Below, one piece after another: positions 10,726-19,957 of a stretch of DNA of 64,000 nucleotides. Under the pieces are notes generated by a model. That model searched no databases, was not told the DNA's origin, and was given only the letters and a program-made list of their open reading frames with translations. This DNA is from Bos javanicus. Taxonomy: Eukaryota; Chordata; Mammalia; Artiodactyla; Bovidae. Position 1 is the stretch's first letter. The number at the start of each line of letters is the position of its first letter. The position numbers and the translations under genes are program-made. The stretch covers positions 6,386,001 to 6,450,000 of the forward strand of contig NC_083870.1 of assembly GCF_032452875.1 (NCBI RefSeq). Direction: 5' to 3'.

Positions 10726-11105
10726 GCTCACTCTTTATTGGTGAATTTAAAACATGAAAGTTGGAAACTGAAGCATGGGAGGAGAGAAAACAAGTAGTTT
10801 AAACAGTTAATGAAATCAACCAAGATTTCTTAAACAAACAAAAAAATCTCAGTGGCTGGAAAAGTGTTTATTTGAAATAGCCTTTTTTTTTTAGTGAATG
10901 CCTTTTTGAAATGAATGCCTAGGCCATTAAAGCTTAAACAGGCACTTCCATTACACACGTATGCACACACACACCTGTTAGGATTTAAACTACAATTCAC
11001 CCTGTGATGCCAAAACGTCAGGGTCAATGGTGAGGACACTAACTGCCTGGGTAGTTGATATGTTGAAAGTCAAGAAGAGTAAGGTCAAGTAAAGTCAAGA
11101 AGTAT

Positions 11106-11225
11106 GCTGCTGCTGCTGCTGCTGCTAAGTTGATTCAGTCGTATCCGACTCTGTGCGACCCCATAGGTGGCAGCCCACCAGGCTCCCCCATCCCTGGGAT
11201 TCTCTAGGCAAGAACACTGGAGTGG
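11106..11225 (-). mobile_element. Half-length Bov-A2 with perfect 12-bp TSD
   Basis: Only the 3' monomer of Bov-A2 (antisense) is present, from the gct-repeat tail to 'gaacactggagtgg'. It is bounded by exact copies of gtcaagaagtat at 11094-11105 and 11226-11237. The truncation therefore happened during insertion. The left flank also holds extra partial gtcaag repeats (11076-11093). Confidence 0.92.
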
Positions 11226-11237
11226 GTCAAGAAGTAT

Positions 11238-11599
11238 ACTATAACTCAGAAAATACACATCTAAATAGATTACAATAGCAAATTCTATAATGGTTATACA
11301 GGCAATAGCCTGAAATCCAGTCTGTTCCAAACTTGAAAATATTCAGCCATGAAAACTAACTTAATGATTTTAGGGGCCCTAGGAATCTAATCAAAGATTT
11401 GAGTAACATTGTGGACTGTTTTAACATCTTGGGTCTTCTGGGGTAAGTAGGTCTGAACCAGTCCTGAGTTGGTGGATGACTCCTTATTTCATTGAACCAG
11501 TCTCTTAGTTCCAAGAATAAGTAGTTTCGTTAAGGTTGCGTCTCATTTCAGGAGGCAGTGATGCAGGTGGCCTCCCAAAATTAGACATATGAAGTATTT
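11238..11599. other. Unassigned intergenic DNA
   Basis: No gene or recognised repeat seen. It may belong to the same degraded locus as the unclassified repeat on its left. Confidence 0.45.
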
Positions 11600-11613
11600 G
11601 CTTCAAGTTATTT

Positions 11614-11813
11614 TTAAATACTCATATATTTGGTTGTGCCAGGTCTTGGCTGCAGCACGCAGGATCTTCCTCGCTGCATGCAAGATCTTTAGTTGAGGCA
11701 TGTGAACTCTTGACTGTGGCATGTGGGGTCTAGTTCCCTGATCAGGGACTGAACCCAGGCTCCCTGCATTGGGAGCTCAGAGTCTTAGCCACTGGATCAC
11801 CAGGGAAGTCCCA
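11614..11813 (-). mobile_element. CHR-2-type SINE with TSD
   Basis: Read in antisense, the head gives the tRNA-like 'gggacttccctggtgatcc' and 'gttcagtccctgatcaggga'. This is the cetartiodactyl CHR SINE family. Flanks gcttcaagttattt (11600-11613) and gcttcagattattt (11814-11827) are a 14-bp target duplication with two mismatches. Confidence 0.85.
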
Positions 11814-11827
11814 GCTTCAGATTATTT

Positions 11828-12471
11828 AATAAGAGGGGTTTCTATGGAAATAAAAGGAAAACAATGGTTAGATGATTGGAGCAGACCATAATTCCAGCTT
11901 CTGAGTTCTGAAGGAAGGGAGTCAAGAAGATTTTTAAATGTCTGAGTTGAAGAATTTTCAGATGCAGTGAGGACAGGAAGTGACAGTTTGATAGATTTTT
12001 CTGATTTGCAGTTTGAATGTCTGGTGATTTTTCTGAGAGCTCCACACAGCAACAACCATAAATATTGCTCACAGATGAGCTATTGTGGAGGATGCCCTGA
12101 AGTTGATATCACATTGTTCAAGTTTACCTTGCATGACTCTGGAGAAAAGACAGTTTTAGCTTTTTAATAATTCCAAGTCAAAGGTTGGGAGAAAAAAATG
12201 AGAAAAAGTAGTTTGGAGAGTGGTAGTGAAATATTGGAGGGAACTCGAAGAATTCAGGATCCAGTCTCATTTACAGGTAGACAACAAAACCTTAAGACAA
12301 TGACCAGAAGTAGAATCTGATGTCCACAAATATGCCTTATAGTTTCTACTGAAACGTAAGTTTTGTCTCTAGATGTATATTTATCAAAGATAACCACAGT
12401 AGGACTACTTTGTTTGCAAAATAAGTTTAGCTTCCAATAAAATTGGCCTGTTAATTTACATAAGTAGTGCA
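11828..12471. other. Unassigned intergenic DNA
   Basis: No gene or recognised repeat seen. Short open frames on both strands have no recognisable domain. Confidence 0.5.
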
Positions 12472-12731
12472 AGCTGAAACTTCAATACTTTGGCCACCTG
12501 ATGTGAAGAACTGACTCATTGGAAAAGACCCTGATGCTGGGAAAGATTGAAGGCAGGAGAAGAAGGGGACAACAGAAGATGAGATGGTTGGATGGCATGA
12601 CCAACTCAATGGACATGAGTTTGAGTAAACTCTGTGAGTTGGTGATGGACAGGGAGGCCTGGCGTGCTGCAGTCCATGGGGTCACAAAGAGTCAGACACA
12701 ACTGAGTGAACTGAACTGAACTGAACTGAAC
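12472..12731 (+). mobile_element. BovB 3' tail (ART2A-type)
   Basis: Plus-strand BovB end. It translates to the known C-terminal BovB text (KTLMLGKIEGRRRRGQQKMR, with WRAAVHG further on) and closes with a (ctgaa)n tail at 12710-12731. 5'-truncated. Confidence 0.92.
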
Positions 12732-13638
12732 AACAAGAATAGCTTTTGACCATATAGGCTTTTTTATTCTACTTTGTTGAAATTTTTCAGGTTAGATTTT
12801 TAAATGTCCCTTGAGACTAGAAAGCCAATATAAGGGTTGCTATCAGACTCATCCACAATACCCAGATAAATTTCTCTATTCTCAGGGTCCCCCAAATACC
12901 CTGAATTTCTTGCACCTGCCAGGAAGTGACCTTCCTCATTCACTTGGTAAGACTGCTGGGAACCCTGTAAGCAATGAACCAGGCTGTTTCTCCAAGGGGC
13001 TTTATGACTCAATGAAGTCAACCTTAGATCCTAAAAGCTGTCTGGTCATATCTTGGTCTATGCATGTCTCTCTGAAAAATGACAATCCAAACAAAGCCTT
13101 GGTAATATAATCAATGCTTTCAATGGTGTCTTGTTAATGGAAAAGACTTTTAAGATTTGTTATCTCTTCTTGACCAATCTTAAGGAGACTGTGGTTTAGG
13201 ATGTGGGCAAGAGAGCCCTTTTAGCAGTTTGTATTTTAAAAAACCTCTTTCCGTCTTTTTCCCCCTTCAATTTCAAGAGAGTTTTAATTACTTCCTGGGG
13301 TGTTTACATCTCAAAGACATGATAAGATTTACATTCTCAAGGAACTGAGAAAAAAATATAAGTTTTCTCTTAGGAGTTTTGGTGCTTTTCTGGTGGTTTT
13401 GGCAGTCCCAATAAAATGTACCAGGGATTCTCTGTGATGACGGGAGTACCCTGTAAAAATGATTCTCTGAACACAAGGTCAACTGGGGCCTTTTCAGCAT
13501 TGGAAATGAAGAAGGGCTCACTATGAATATAGAAATGATAAACCAAATTGAACCAAATTGGTTCATGCCAATTTTGTGCAATAGAAGATGGGCTTCATCT
13601 TTAAGTTTTCCATTCGCTGTGAGCTTTAGCAGTGATTC
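12732..13638. other. Unassigned intergenic DNA
   Basis: No gene or named repeat recognised over about 900 bases. A small duplication, 'aaccaaattg' twice, lies at 13542-13561. Confidence 0.5.
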
Positions 13639-13648
13639 TTGTTATGAA

Positions 13649-13913
13649 TGGAGAAGACAATGGCACCCCACTCCAGTACTCTTGCCTGGAAAATCCCATG
13701 GGCGGAGGAGCCTGGTAGGCTGCAATCCATGGGGTTGCAAGGAGTTGGACACGACTGAGTGACTTCACTTTCACTTTTCACTTTCATGCATTGGAGAAGG
13801 AAGTGGCAACCCACTCCAGTGTTCTTGCCTGGAGAATCCCAGGGATGGGGGAGCCTGGTGGGCTGCCATCTATGGGGTCGCACAGAGTCAGACACGACTG
13901 AAGTGACTTAGCA
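13649..13913 (+). mobile_element. Bov-A2 SINE with 10-bp TSD
   Basis: Sense two-monomer Bov-A2 from 'tggagaagacaatggcaccc' through the spacer 'cactttcacttttcactttc' to 'gaagtgacttagca'. Flanks ttgttatgaa at 13639-13648 and 13914-13923 are identical. The (agc)n tail is essentially missing. Confidence 0.95.
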
Positions 13914-14024
13914 TTGTTATGAAAGGATCGGCGCATGCCAGGCAATAAATATCCAAGTGAGGAGAGGGAGGGCTCTAGCACAAATATTAGTGACTCTTAG
14001 GGGCTTTGCTTTCTCATTTCCCTC

Positions 14025-14328
14025 CTCCCCTGATAGCTCACTTGGTAAAGAATCCTCCTGCAATGCAGGAGACCCTGGTTTGACTCCTGGGTCAGGAAGA
14101 TCTGCTGGAGAAGGGATAGGCTACCCACTCCAGTATACTTGGGCTTCCCTTGTGGCTCAGATGGTAAAGAATCTGCCTGCAATGTGGGAGACCTGGTTTC
14201 AATCCCTGGGTTGGGAAGATCCCCTGGAGAAGGGGAAGGCTACCCACTCCAGTATCCTGGCCTGGAGAATTCCATGGATCACATAGTCCATGGTGTCACA
14301 AAGAGTTAGACACAACTGAGCAACTTTC
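14025..14328 (+). mobile_element. Two tandem Bov-tA SINEs, the first truncated
   Basis: A first tRNA-like head and short body (about 14027-14150) stops at 'actccagtatactt'. A second complete Bov-tA then starts 'gggcttcccttgtggctcag' at 14151 and runs to 'cacaactgagcaact'. Same orientation. This could be an insertion of one into the other or a composite SINE. Confidence 0.85.
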
Positions 14329-15041
14329 ATTTTTCCTCCTGCTCCACCTAGAGGCCTTGATAACACCATCAGCTTTTCCCTTAGCATCAGGGTTGCCTCT
14401 CGAGGTGTGTTTCTTAGTTTTGTACTGTTCAAGGGAAAGCCGGGGTTGGGGGTCGGGGGGGTTTGGGGAGGAGTGTTGCCAAAGGTCTCTGGTATCTTAG
14501 AGACTGTAAGTATAATAGCCTAGATGGGTTTTTTGAAGTTATAAAATTTAGAGGCTTTAGAGATACTGGCTAGTTGATATATTCTGGCAGTTGTGAATAA
14601 CAATTCAGAGCTCGTTACAAACAAATCACCACCACCACCCCCCCAAAATAGCCAGTTAATTCCCCCTCTCTTTCCTGCTGCATAAAATCTTTAAGAAAGG
14701 TCCAAATTTCAATTAATGCAGATTTTTATATTAGTTTCTGATTTCTGATTTTATCCTGTTAACTTTATCTTATATAGTTACTGGACAATCTTGGATGATG
14801 TCACGATGAACCATCTTTACAGGTGGCCACTTTCCTTTCTCTGGATTCCCAGGATTGGGGCTTATCTATGCAACTGAGGTATACAGTAATATCACACCAG
14901 GGATTGGGCCCACATTATCCGATCGGATCAGCAGATGAAGAATGACAGTAGAATGAAGTCATGACACAGAAACCAGAGACCTCTGTTACATTTTCATGCT
15001 GCCTTAGGTTCCTGATTGCAAGGCTATTTCACCCTTCTGGG
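14329..15041. other. Unassigned intergenic DNA with G-rich tract
   Basis: No gene or named repeat. It contains the G-quadruplex motif at 14442-14468 and a C-run at 14636-14644. Confidence 0.5.
14442..14468 (+). other. G-quadruplex motif
   Basis: Four G-runs of 4, 5, 7 and 4 are separated by loops tt, tc and ttt. This satisfies the standard G3+N1-7 rule with very short loops, so a stable parallel quadruplex is expected in single-stranded DNA or RNA. No promoter or gene is visible nearby. Confidence 0.85.
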
Positions 15042-15045
15042 CTAG

Positions 15046-15568
15046 TGTCACAGAGAAGAAGCCAATTCTGACTCCATGTTGGAACTGTTTCTTTGACTTT
15101 CTTTTCATTGCTTTTGTTATTATAATCATACATAATGGGCTACCTCAAAGGACCCTGCCCTCTGCCTGAGTATTAAATTAAAGAACCTTTTTTCTTCAGC
15201 TCATAGTGAGATAATCTGACCTTGCCCACCTGTGAATGACTACAAAAAGATATTAACACACTCCTTCCAAAGGCTTGTCCTTCCTGGAGATGTTTTGCAA
15301 GACTGAAGATTCTTTTCATGTTGCTTCCTCACTGCCTCTCTCTCTCTATTCTCCCTCTTGACTTTAGTTCCTCGTTGCTTCTCTCTCCGAATCTATAAAA
15401 GAACCTGGCATCCAGACCCCAACAAGATGGTTACTTTGAGACATTAGTCTGCCATCTTCTCGGTAAGCCAGGTTTCTAAATAAAGTAATATTCCTTGCAT
15501 CAACACCTCATGTCTCAAGTTCATTGGCCTGTTCTGCAGTGAGCAGGGCAAGCTTGGACTCAGTAACA
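15046..15568 (+). mobile_element. Solo LTR of a class I endogenous retrovirus
   Basis: A 523-bp unit starts tgtcacag and ends gtaaca, with imperfect terminal inverted repeats. Both ends abut the same 4-bp duplication, ctag (15042-15045 and 15569-15572), as expected for gammaretrovirus-like integration. A TATA box (tataaaag, 15394-15401) is followed about 80 bases later by a polyadenylation signal (aataaa, 15479-15484), giving U3-R-U5 order on the plus strand. No internal retroviral sequence is attached, so the provirus was lost by LTR recombination. Confidence 0.85.
15394..15401 (+). promoter_or_regulatory. LTR TATA box
   Basis: The sequence tataaaag is correctly placed relative to the LTR polyadenylation signal at 15479. 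It marks the presumed retroviral start site about 25-30 bases downstream. Present activity is unknown. Confidence 0.6.
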
Positions 15569-15572
15569 CTAG

Positions 15573-16030
15573 GACATATAATGTGACTCAGTCATTGCAG
15601 GTGGAGATCTCCCATCCTACTTACCTATGAGAATCTTCTCCTCATGCTTTTTGCCCAGATCCTCTCCATAGGCAGTGACAATAGCTTTGCAATCCAACCC
15701 ACCCTCCTTAGCTCCCTGTCCCTGAGGGGCAGAGGACACTTATCCACATTAATAGTCAATCAAGGAGTTTCAGACCATATGGTCTTGATCATGCAGATGA
15801 TGCTGATCTAATGATCATGAGATCATTAGATTATTGTGGCAGCTGTGACTTTTGCAGATTGGATACCACAGGCAACACATGACAGAGAAAACATGTGAAA
15901 GCACAAAGGAGCACAACAGACACCTGGTAAGCAGCGCTCTTCTCCCAGATGGAGTTACCTGCCTGGGTTAGGTGGTTAGTAAGCAGGTTACAGGTAAAGG
16001 GCATTCTCCTCAGTTAACTGAAGGGCAATC
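15573..16030. other. Unassigned intergenic DNA with a hairpin
   Basis: No gene or named repeat. It holds the palindrome at 15806-15831. It may be part of the same degraded element as the unclassified repeat on its right. Confidence 0.45.
15806..15831. other. Short perfect hairpin
   Basis: Arms atctaatgatc (15806-15816) and gatcattagat (15821-15831) are exact reverse complements around a 4-base loop, atga. The arms are AT-rich, so chance is possible. Confidence 0.8.
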
Positions 16031-16039
16031 ATGCAATCC

Positions 16040-16830
16040 TGTCAACTATGCTAATTGTTTTGTGCTGGTCTCAACCTATCAGTAATCAGTGATGTGACTG
16101 GACCAGCTGGGTAGTTCTTACTATAGTTGTAAGATGCCCTCCATCAATAACCATCAGGAAACTTTTTTTTTCTTTAAGTGCAGTTCTATTACTTATAAAC
16201 CTGAGTATTACAGAGCACATCTGAGGCCACATAGCAAGGTCATGGAGAAAGAGAGAGAAAATTTGGGATTGGGATTGATGGTGGGTTCACAGTTAGTGAA
16301 TTTTAAACTTTGATTTTTCAAGCATGAGAAGGGGGAAAAAAAAAAAAAAACTGAGTAGCCCAGATGGTCAATTATTGAATCAATGTGCATGCATGCTCAG
16401 TCACATCTGATTATTTTTGACTCCATGGACTGTAGCCCACCACACTCCTCTGTCCAAGGAATTTTCCAGGCAAGAACACTGGAGTAAGTTGCCATTTCCT
16501 ACTCCAGGAGATCTTCCTAACCCAGCAATCCAACCCTCACCTCCTGGACATTGTCAGGCAGATTCTTTACCACTATGCCACCTGGAAAACACATTGAAAT
16601 CAATCAAGATCTCTAAAACAAAGGAACTTCAGTGGGAGAAGACAGCCTAGCCATTTATCTACTTATGTGGTTGCCTCTTTCAAATGGGTGCCTCAGCAAT
16701 CAAAGCATATGTAAGACACTTGCATTACAAAACAATAATAACAAAAAAGCCAACTGTGAGAGCTTACACTACATTCTCTTTAGGTACTAACTCCTGCCAT
16801 GGCTCTAGGATGACCAACTTGTCCCAGTTG
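16040..16830 (+). repeat. Unclassified repeat, copy 2, split by a Bov-tA
   Basis: Related in order and orientation to 8690-11050: 'ggtctcaacctatcagtaat', 'aaccatcaggaaac', 'gaggccacatagcaagg', 'gtgaattttaaac', then after the SINE 'gaaatcaatcaagatctc' and 'gacacttgcattacaaaac'. An A-run lies at 16336-16350. Family unknown. Confidence 0.5.
16388..16591 (-). mobile_element. Bov-tA SINE
   Basis: Antisense Bov-tA from 'catgctcagtcacatctgat' to the tRNA-like head 'ctatgccacctgg'. It is more diverged than most copies here. It interrupts the unclassified repeat. Confidence 0.82.
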
Positions 16831-17059
16831 CCTGGGACTTTTCTATGTTGGTAGGGACAGAAAATCTGAGAAATTTCTGTGAAATCTGGAGGAAATCTTG
16901 GAAATCAGAAACAGGAAGCCTGGGAAATCCCTCAGTCCCAGGACTGGTCTTCATACCTGCTATTGATACCTCTTCCCTCTCCTTTAATTCCTTTTCTTCC
17001 TTTATTTTTTATCCTCAATGCCTCAAAATCCTTTTCATTTCTTAAAGTTCAGCAATCCT

Positions 17060-17438
17060 TGTATTAGGTAGTTAGAATAGGAAAAAGGAGTCCAAAATGG
17101 CAGTGCCTAAAAGACCAATAAAGGGAAAAGCCTGCAGAAATGGAACAAAAGAAAACCTGCAGACTGGAGTGAGACCTTCAGGCGAATCAAGCAAGTCCCC
17201 TTCTTGGTTAGCCCAATTTGCATAGGTCCGGCTCAGCCTAGAGGAGACAAAGGAATAAAAGGAGGAAGCCAAGATGGATTGAGGCCTCTCATTTGGGGTC
17301 AGCCCATCCTCATGCCTCGAGGGAGTACTATCCTTTGCTTAATAAAACTGAGCTGTAACAGAGCTGTAACACTGGCCCGCCATTTCAAATCTTTGCTTCC
17401 ATGAGACAGAACCGAGGAAATTACACACTCCCCCAACA
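17060..17438 (+). mobile_element. LTR of a class I endogenous retrovirus
   Basis: LTR-like unit from about tgtattagg to cccccaaca. It has a TATA-like aataaaag (17254-17261) and a polyadenylation signal aataaa (17341-17346) about 85 bases later, then a U5-like stretch. A primer-binding-site-like sequence lies 33 bases beyond. No flanking duplication was found, so the ends are approximate. Confidence 0.6.
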
Positions 17439-17470
17439 TTTGTTTCACTCAAGCCCATCCAAGTTATGTC

Positions 17471-17490
17471 TGGGGGCTCATCCTCAAAAT
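17471..17490 (+). promoter_or_regulatory. Primer-binding-site-like sequence (tRNA-Pro type)
   Basis: tgggggctcatcctc closely resembles the tRNA-Pro primer binding site that follows the 5' LTR in gammaretroviruses. Normally it starts 2 bases after the LTR; here 32 extra bases intervene after the proposed LTR end. This supports a former 5' LTR plus leader, but the similarity is short. Confidence 0.4.
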
Positions 17491-17692
17491 AATTCCTTCC
17501 ATAATAATGTGGGTCTTAAGTTAGGAGAGTTCCTACTCTAAAAGGGACTTTAAACTCAGCTCTGAAAATTAACAACTAACATTCCTGTTAAGTTTTTAAC
17601 TATCAGAGAATGTGGGTATTTGGGTTGTTCCCATTTTACATATATGAAAACTAATTTAAGTAACATGTACAGAGAAGTGACAAATAATAGTT

Positions 17693-19016
17693 GATTACTT
17701 TCTAACACCATACACAAAAATAAACTCAAAATGGATTAAAGATCTCAATGTAAGACCAGAAACTATAAAACTCCTAGAGGAGAACATAGGCAAAACACTC
17801 TCCGACATACATCACAGCAGGATCCTCTATGACCCACCTCCCAGAATATTGGAAATAAAAGCAAAAATAAACAAATGGGACCTAATTAAACTTAAAAGCT
17901 TCTGCACAACAAAGGAAACTCTTAGCAAGGTGAAAAGGCAGCCTTCAGAATGGGAGAAAATAATAGCAAATGAAGCAACAGACAAACAACTAATCTCAAA
18001 AATATACAAGCAACTCCTACAGCTCAACTCCAGAAAAATAAATGACCCAATCAAAAAATGGGCCAAAGAACTAAATAGACATTTCTCCAAAGAAGACATA
18101 CAGATGGCTAACAAACACATGAAAAGATGCTCAACATCACTCATTATCAGAGAAATGCAAATCAAAACCACTATGAGGTACCATTTCACACCAGTCAGAA
18201 TGGCTGTGATCCATAAGTCTACAAGCAATAAATGCTGGAGAGGGTGTGGAGAAAAGGGAACTCTCTTACACTGTTGGTGGGAATGCAAACTAGTACAGAC
18301 ACTAAGGAGAACAGTGTGGAGATTCCTTAAAAAACTGGAAATAGAACTGCCTTATGATCCAGCAATCCCACTGCTGGGCATACACACTGAGGAAACCAGA
18401 AGGGAAAGAGACACATGTACCCCAATGTTCATCGCAGCACTGTTTATAATAGCCAGGACATGGAAGCAACCTAGATGCCCATCAGCAGATGAATGGATAA
18501 GAAAGCTGTGGTACATATACACAATGGAGTATTACTCAGCCATTAAAAAGAATACATTTGAATCAGTTCTAATGAGATGGATGAAACTGGAGCCTATTAT
18601 ACAGAGTGAAGTAAGCCAGAAAGAAAAACACCAATACAGTATACTAACGCATATATATGGAATTTAGAAAGATGGTAACAATAACCTTGTGTACGAGACA
18701 GCAAAAGAGACACTGATGTATAGATCAGTCTTATGGACTCTGTGGGAGAGGGAGAGGGTGGGGAGATTTGGGAGAATAGCAGTGAAACATGTATAATATC
18801 ATGTATGAAACGAGTCGCCAGTCCAGGTTCAATGCACGATACTGGATGCTTGGGGCTGGTGCACTGGGACGACCCAGAGGGAGGGTATGGGGAGGGAGGA
18901 GGGAGGAGGGTTCAGGATAGGGAACACAGGTATACCTGTGGCGGATTCATTTCGATATTTGGCAAAACTAATACAATATTGTAAAGTTTAAAAATAAAAT
19001 AAAATTTTTTAAAAAA
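17693..19016 (+). mobile_element. Young ruminant L1, 5'-truncated
   Basis: The last 1.3 kb of an L1: the ORF2 C-terminus and the full 3' UTR, including the g-rich 'gggaggagggaggagg' stretch and the end 'caatattgtaaag', then an A-rich tail from 18990. The ORF2 part is still open, so this copy is recent compared with most others here. Confidence 0.92.
17699..18667 (+). pseudogene. L1 ORF2 C-terminal fragment, still open (322 codons)
   Basis: The frame is open from the truncation point to the normal ORF2 stop and matches the C-terminal quarter of the roughly 1,275-residue L1 ORF2 protein. The cysteine motif C-x3-C-x7-H-x4-C is intact (first Cys codon at 18233, reading CWRGCGEKG then HCWWEC). 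Endonuclease and reverse transcriptase domains are missing. There is no ORF2 start codon; the first Met is internal (17849). Not expected to be functional, but the lack of stops indicates a recent insertion. Confidence 0.9.
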
Positions 19017-19141
19017 GGTGAATATTTCAGTGCAAAAATGGAAATGATAGGATATAAAGCTAAATTAAAGTGGATAGTTAAGGGTCTTTTTTGATGGGAA
19101 AAAAAAAACACCTCTTTTTTGTTAAAGAATTTGAACCCTAC

Positions 19142-19718
19142 TGCTGTGGACTGAGTTGTGTCTTCCCAAAATTTGTATGCTAGAGCTAAAGCTCTCACCT
19201 GGAATATGGCTGTTGTGACCATAAGGTTTTTAGGGGATGCTGTTCTGTGCCTAGTCACTCAGTTATGTCCATCTCTTTGTGACCCCATGGACTGTAGCCC
19301 TCCAGGCAAGAATCCTGAAGGGAATTGCCATTTCCTCCTCCAGGGGATCTTCAGAGATCAAATCTGTGTCTCCTGTGTCTTAGATTGGCAGGAGAGCCAC
19401 CTTTAAAGCCCTTTTAGTGGGTAATTTAGGTTAAATGAGGTCATGAAGGAGGATACTAATTTAATAGGATTCTTGGCCTCATAGGAAAAGAAAGAGAGAG
19501 ATCTGACCCCTGGCATGCACCAAGGAAGGCCATGAGGAGTACACAGCAAGAAAACCATCTATCTGCAAGCCAAGAAGAGGGGTCTAACCAGAAGCTGCCC
19601 ATGCTGGCACCCTGATCTAGGACTCCCAGTATCCAGAACTGTGAGAAAACAAATTTCTATCCCTTAAGCCACCCAGTCTATGGTATTTTGCTATGGCAGC
19701 CCAAGAAAATGAATACAT
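19142..19718 (+). mobile_element. MLT1 LTR (ERVL-MaLR) interrupted by a Bov-tA
   Basis: Starts 'tgctgtggactgagttgtgt' and ends 'ccacccagtctatggtattt', 'gctatggcagcccaagaaaa', 'tgaatacat', as in sense MLT1. The internal 'ttaaatgaggtcatgaagga' and 'ctgcaagccaagaagagg' are also diagnostic. A Bov-tA lies at 19237-19411. Confidence 0.9.
19237..19411 (-). mobile_element. Bov-tA SINE in MLT1, 9-bp TSD
   Basis: Antisense Bov-tA ('cctagtcactcagttatgtc' to 'aggagagccacc'). Flanks ttttagggg (19228-19236) and ttttagtgg (19412-19420) differ at one base. It is shortened internally. Confidence 0.85.
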
Positions 19719-19728
19719 CTACTTTACA

Positions 19729-19957
19729 GTGGTGGTGGCTTAGCCACTAAGTTGTGTCCAACTCTTGTATCCCCACAGACTGTAGCCCACCAGTCTCCTA
19801 TGTCCATGGGATTTTCCAGGCAATAATACTGAAGTAGGTTGTCATTTCCTCCTCCAGGGGATCTTCTTGACCCAGGGATTGAATCTGGATCTCCTGCATT
19901 TCAGGCAGTCTCTTGCATTGCAGGCAGATTCTTTACAGACTGAGCCACCAGGGAAGT
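19729..19957 (-). mobile_element. Bov-tA SINE
   Basis: Antisense Bov-tA from 'gtggtggtggcttagccac' to the head 'gactgagccaccagggaag'. A short internal duplication ('tttcaggcagtctcttgcat' then 'tgcaggcagattc') lies at about 19899-19930. Confidence 0.88.

Larger units (their letters stand above)
8946..10728 (-). mobile_element. 5'-inverted (twin-primed) L1
   Basis: From about 8950 to 9773 the sequence is antisense L1: 3' UTR and the last part of ORF2, up to 'ggagtggaattgctggatc'. From 9774 to about 10725 it is sense ORF2, ending 'gaactacagtatgatccagc'. The two pieces meet in the L1 consensus at the same point (gatccagc). This is the layout expected from twin priming of one minus-strand insertion. 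Two plus-strand Bov-tA SINEs sit inside. Coding capacity is lost through truncation, inversion and insertions. Confidence 0.85.
8690..11050 (+). repeat. Unclassified repeat, copy 1, split by an inverted L1
   Basis: The blocks 8700-8945 and about 10735-11040 resemble, in the same order and orientation, 16050-16387 and 16592-16830. Shared landmarks are 'gtctcaacct' then 'atcaggaa', a 'gggccacaaa' to 'gaggccacat' match, 'gtgaattt', and 'gaaatcaa(c/t)caagat'. I cannot name the family. An antisense endogenous retroviral remnant is one possibility. Strand is arbitrary. Confidence 0.5.

Noticed and set aside
17827..18288. A 153-codon frame on the minus strand
   Set aside because: It is the exact antisense of the open L1 ORF2 C-terminus. 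L1 antisense frames of this length are common because the sense strand is A-rich.
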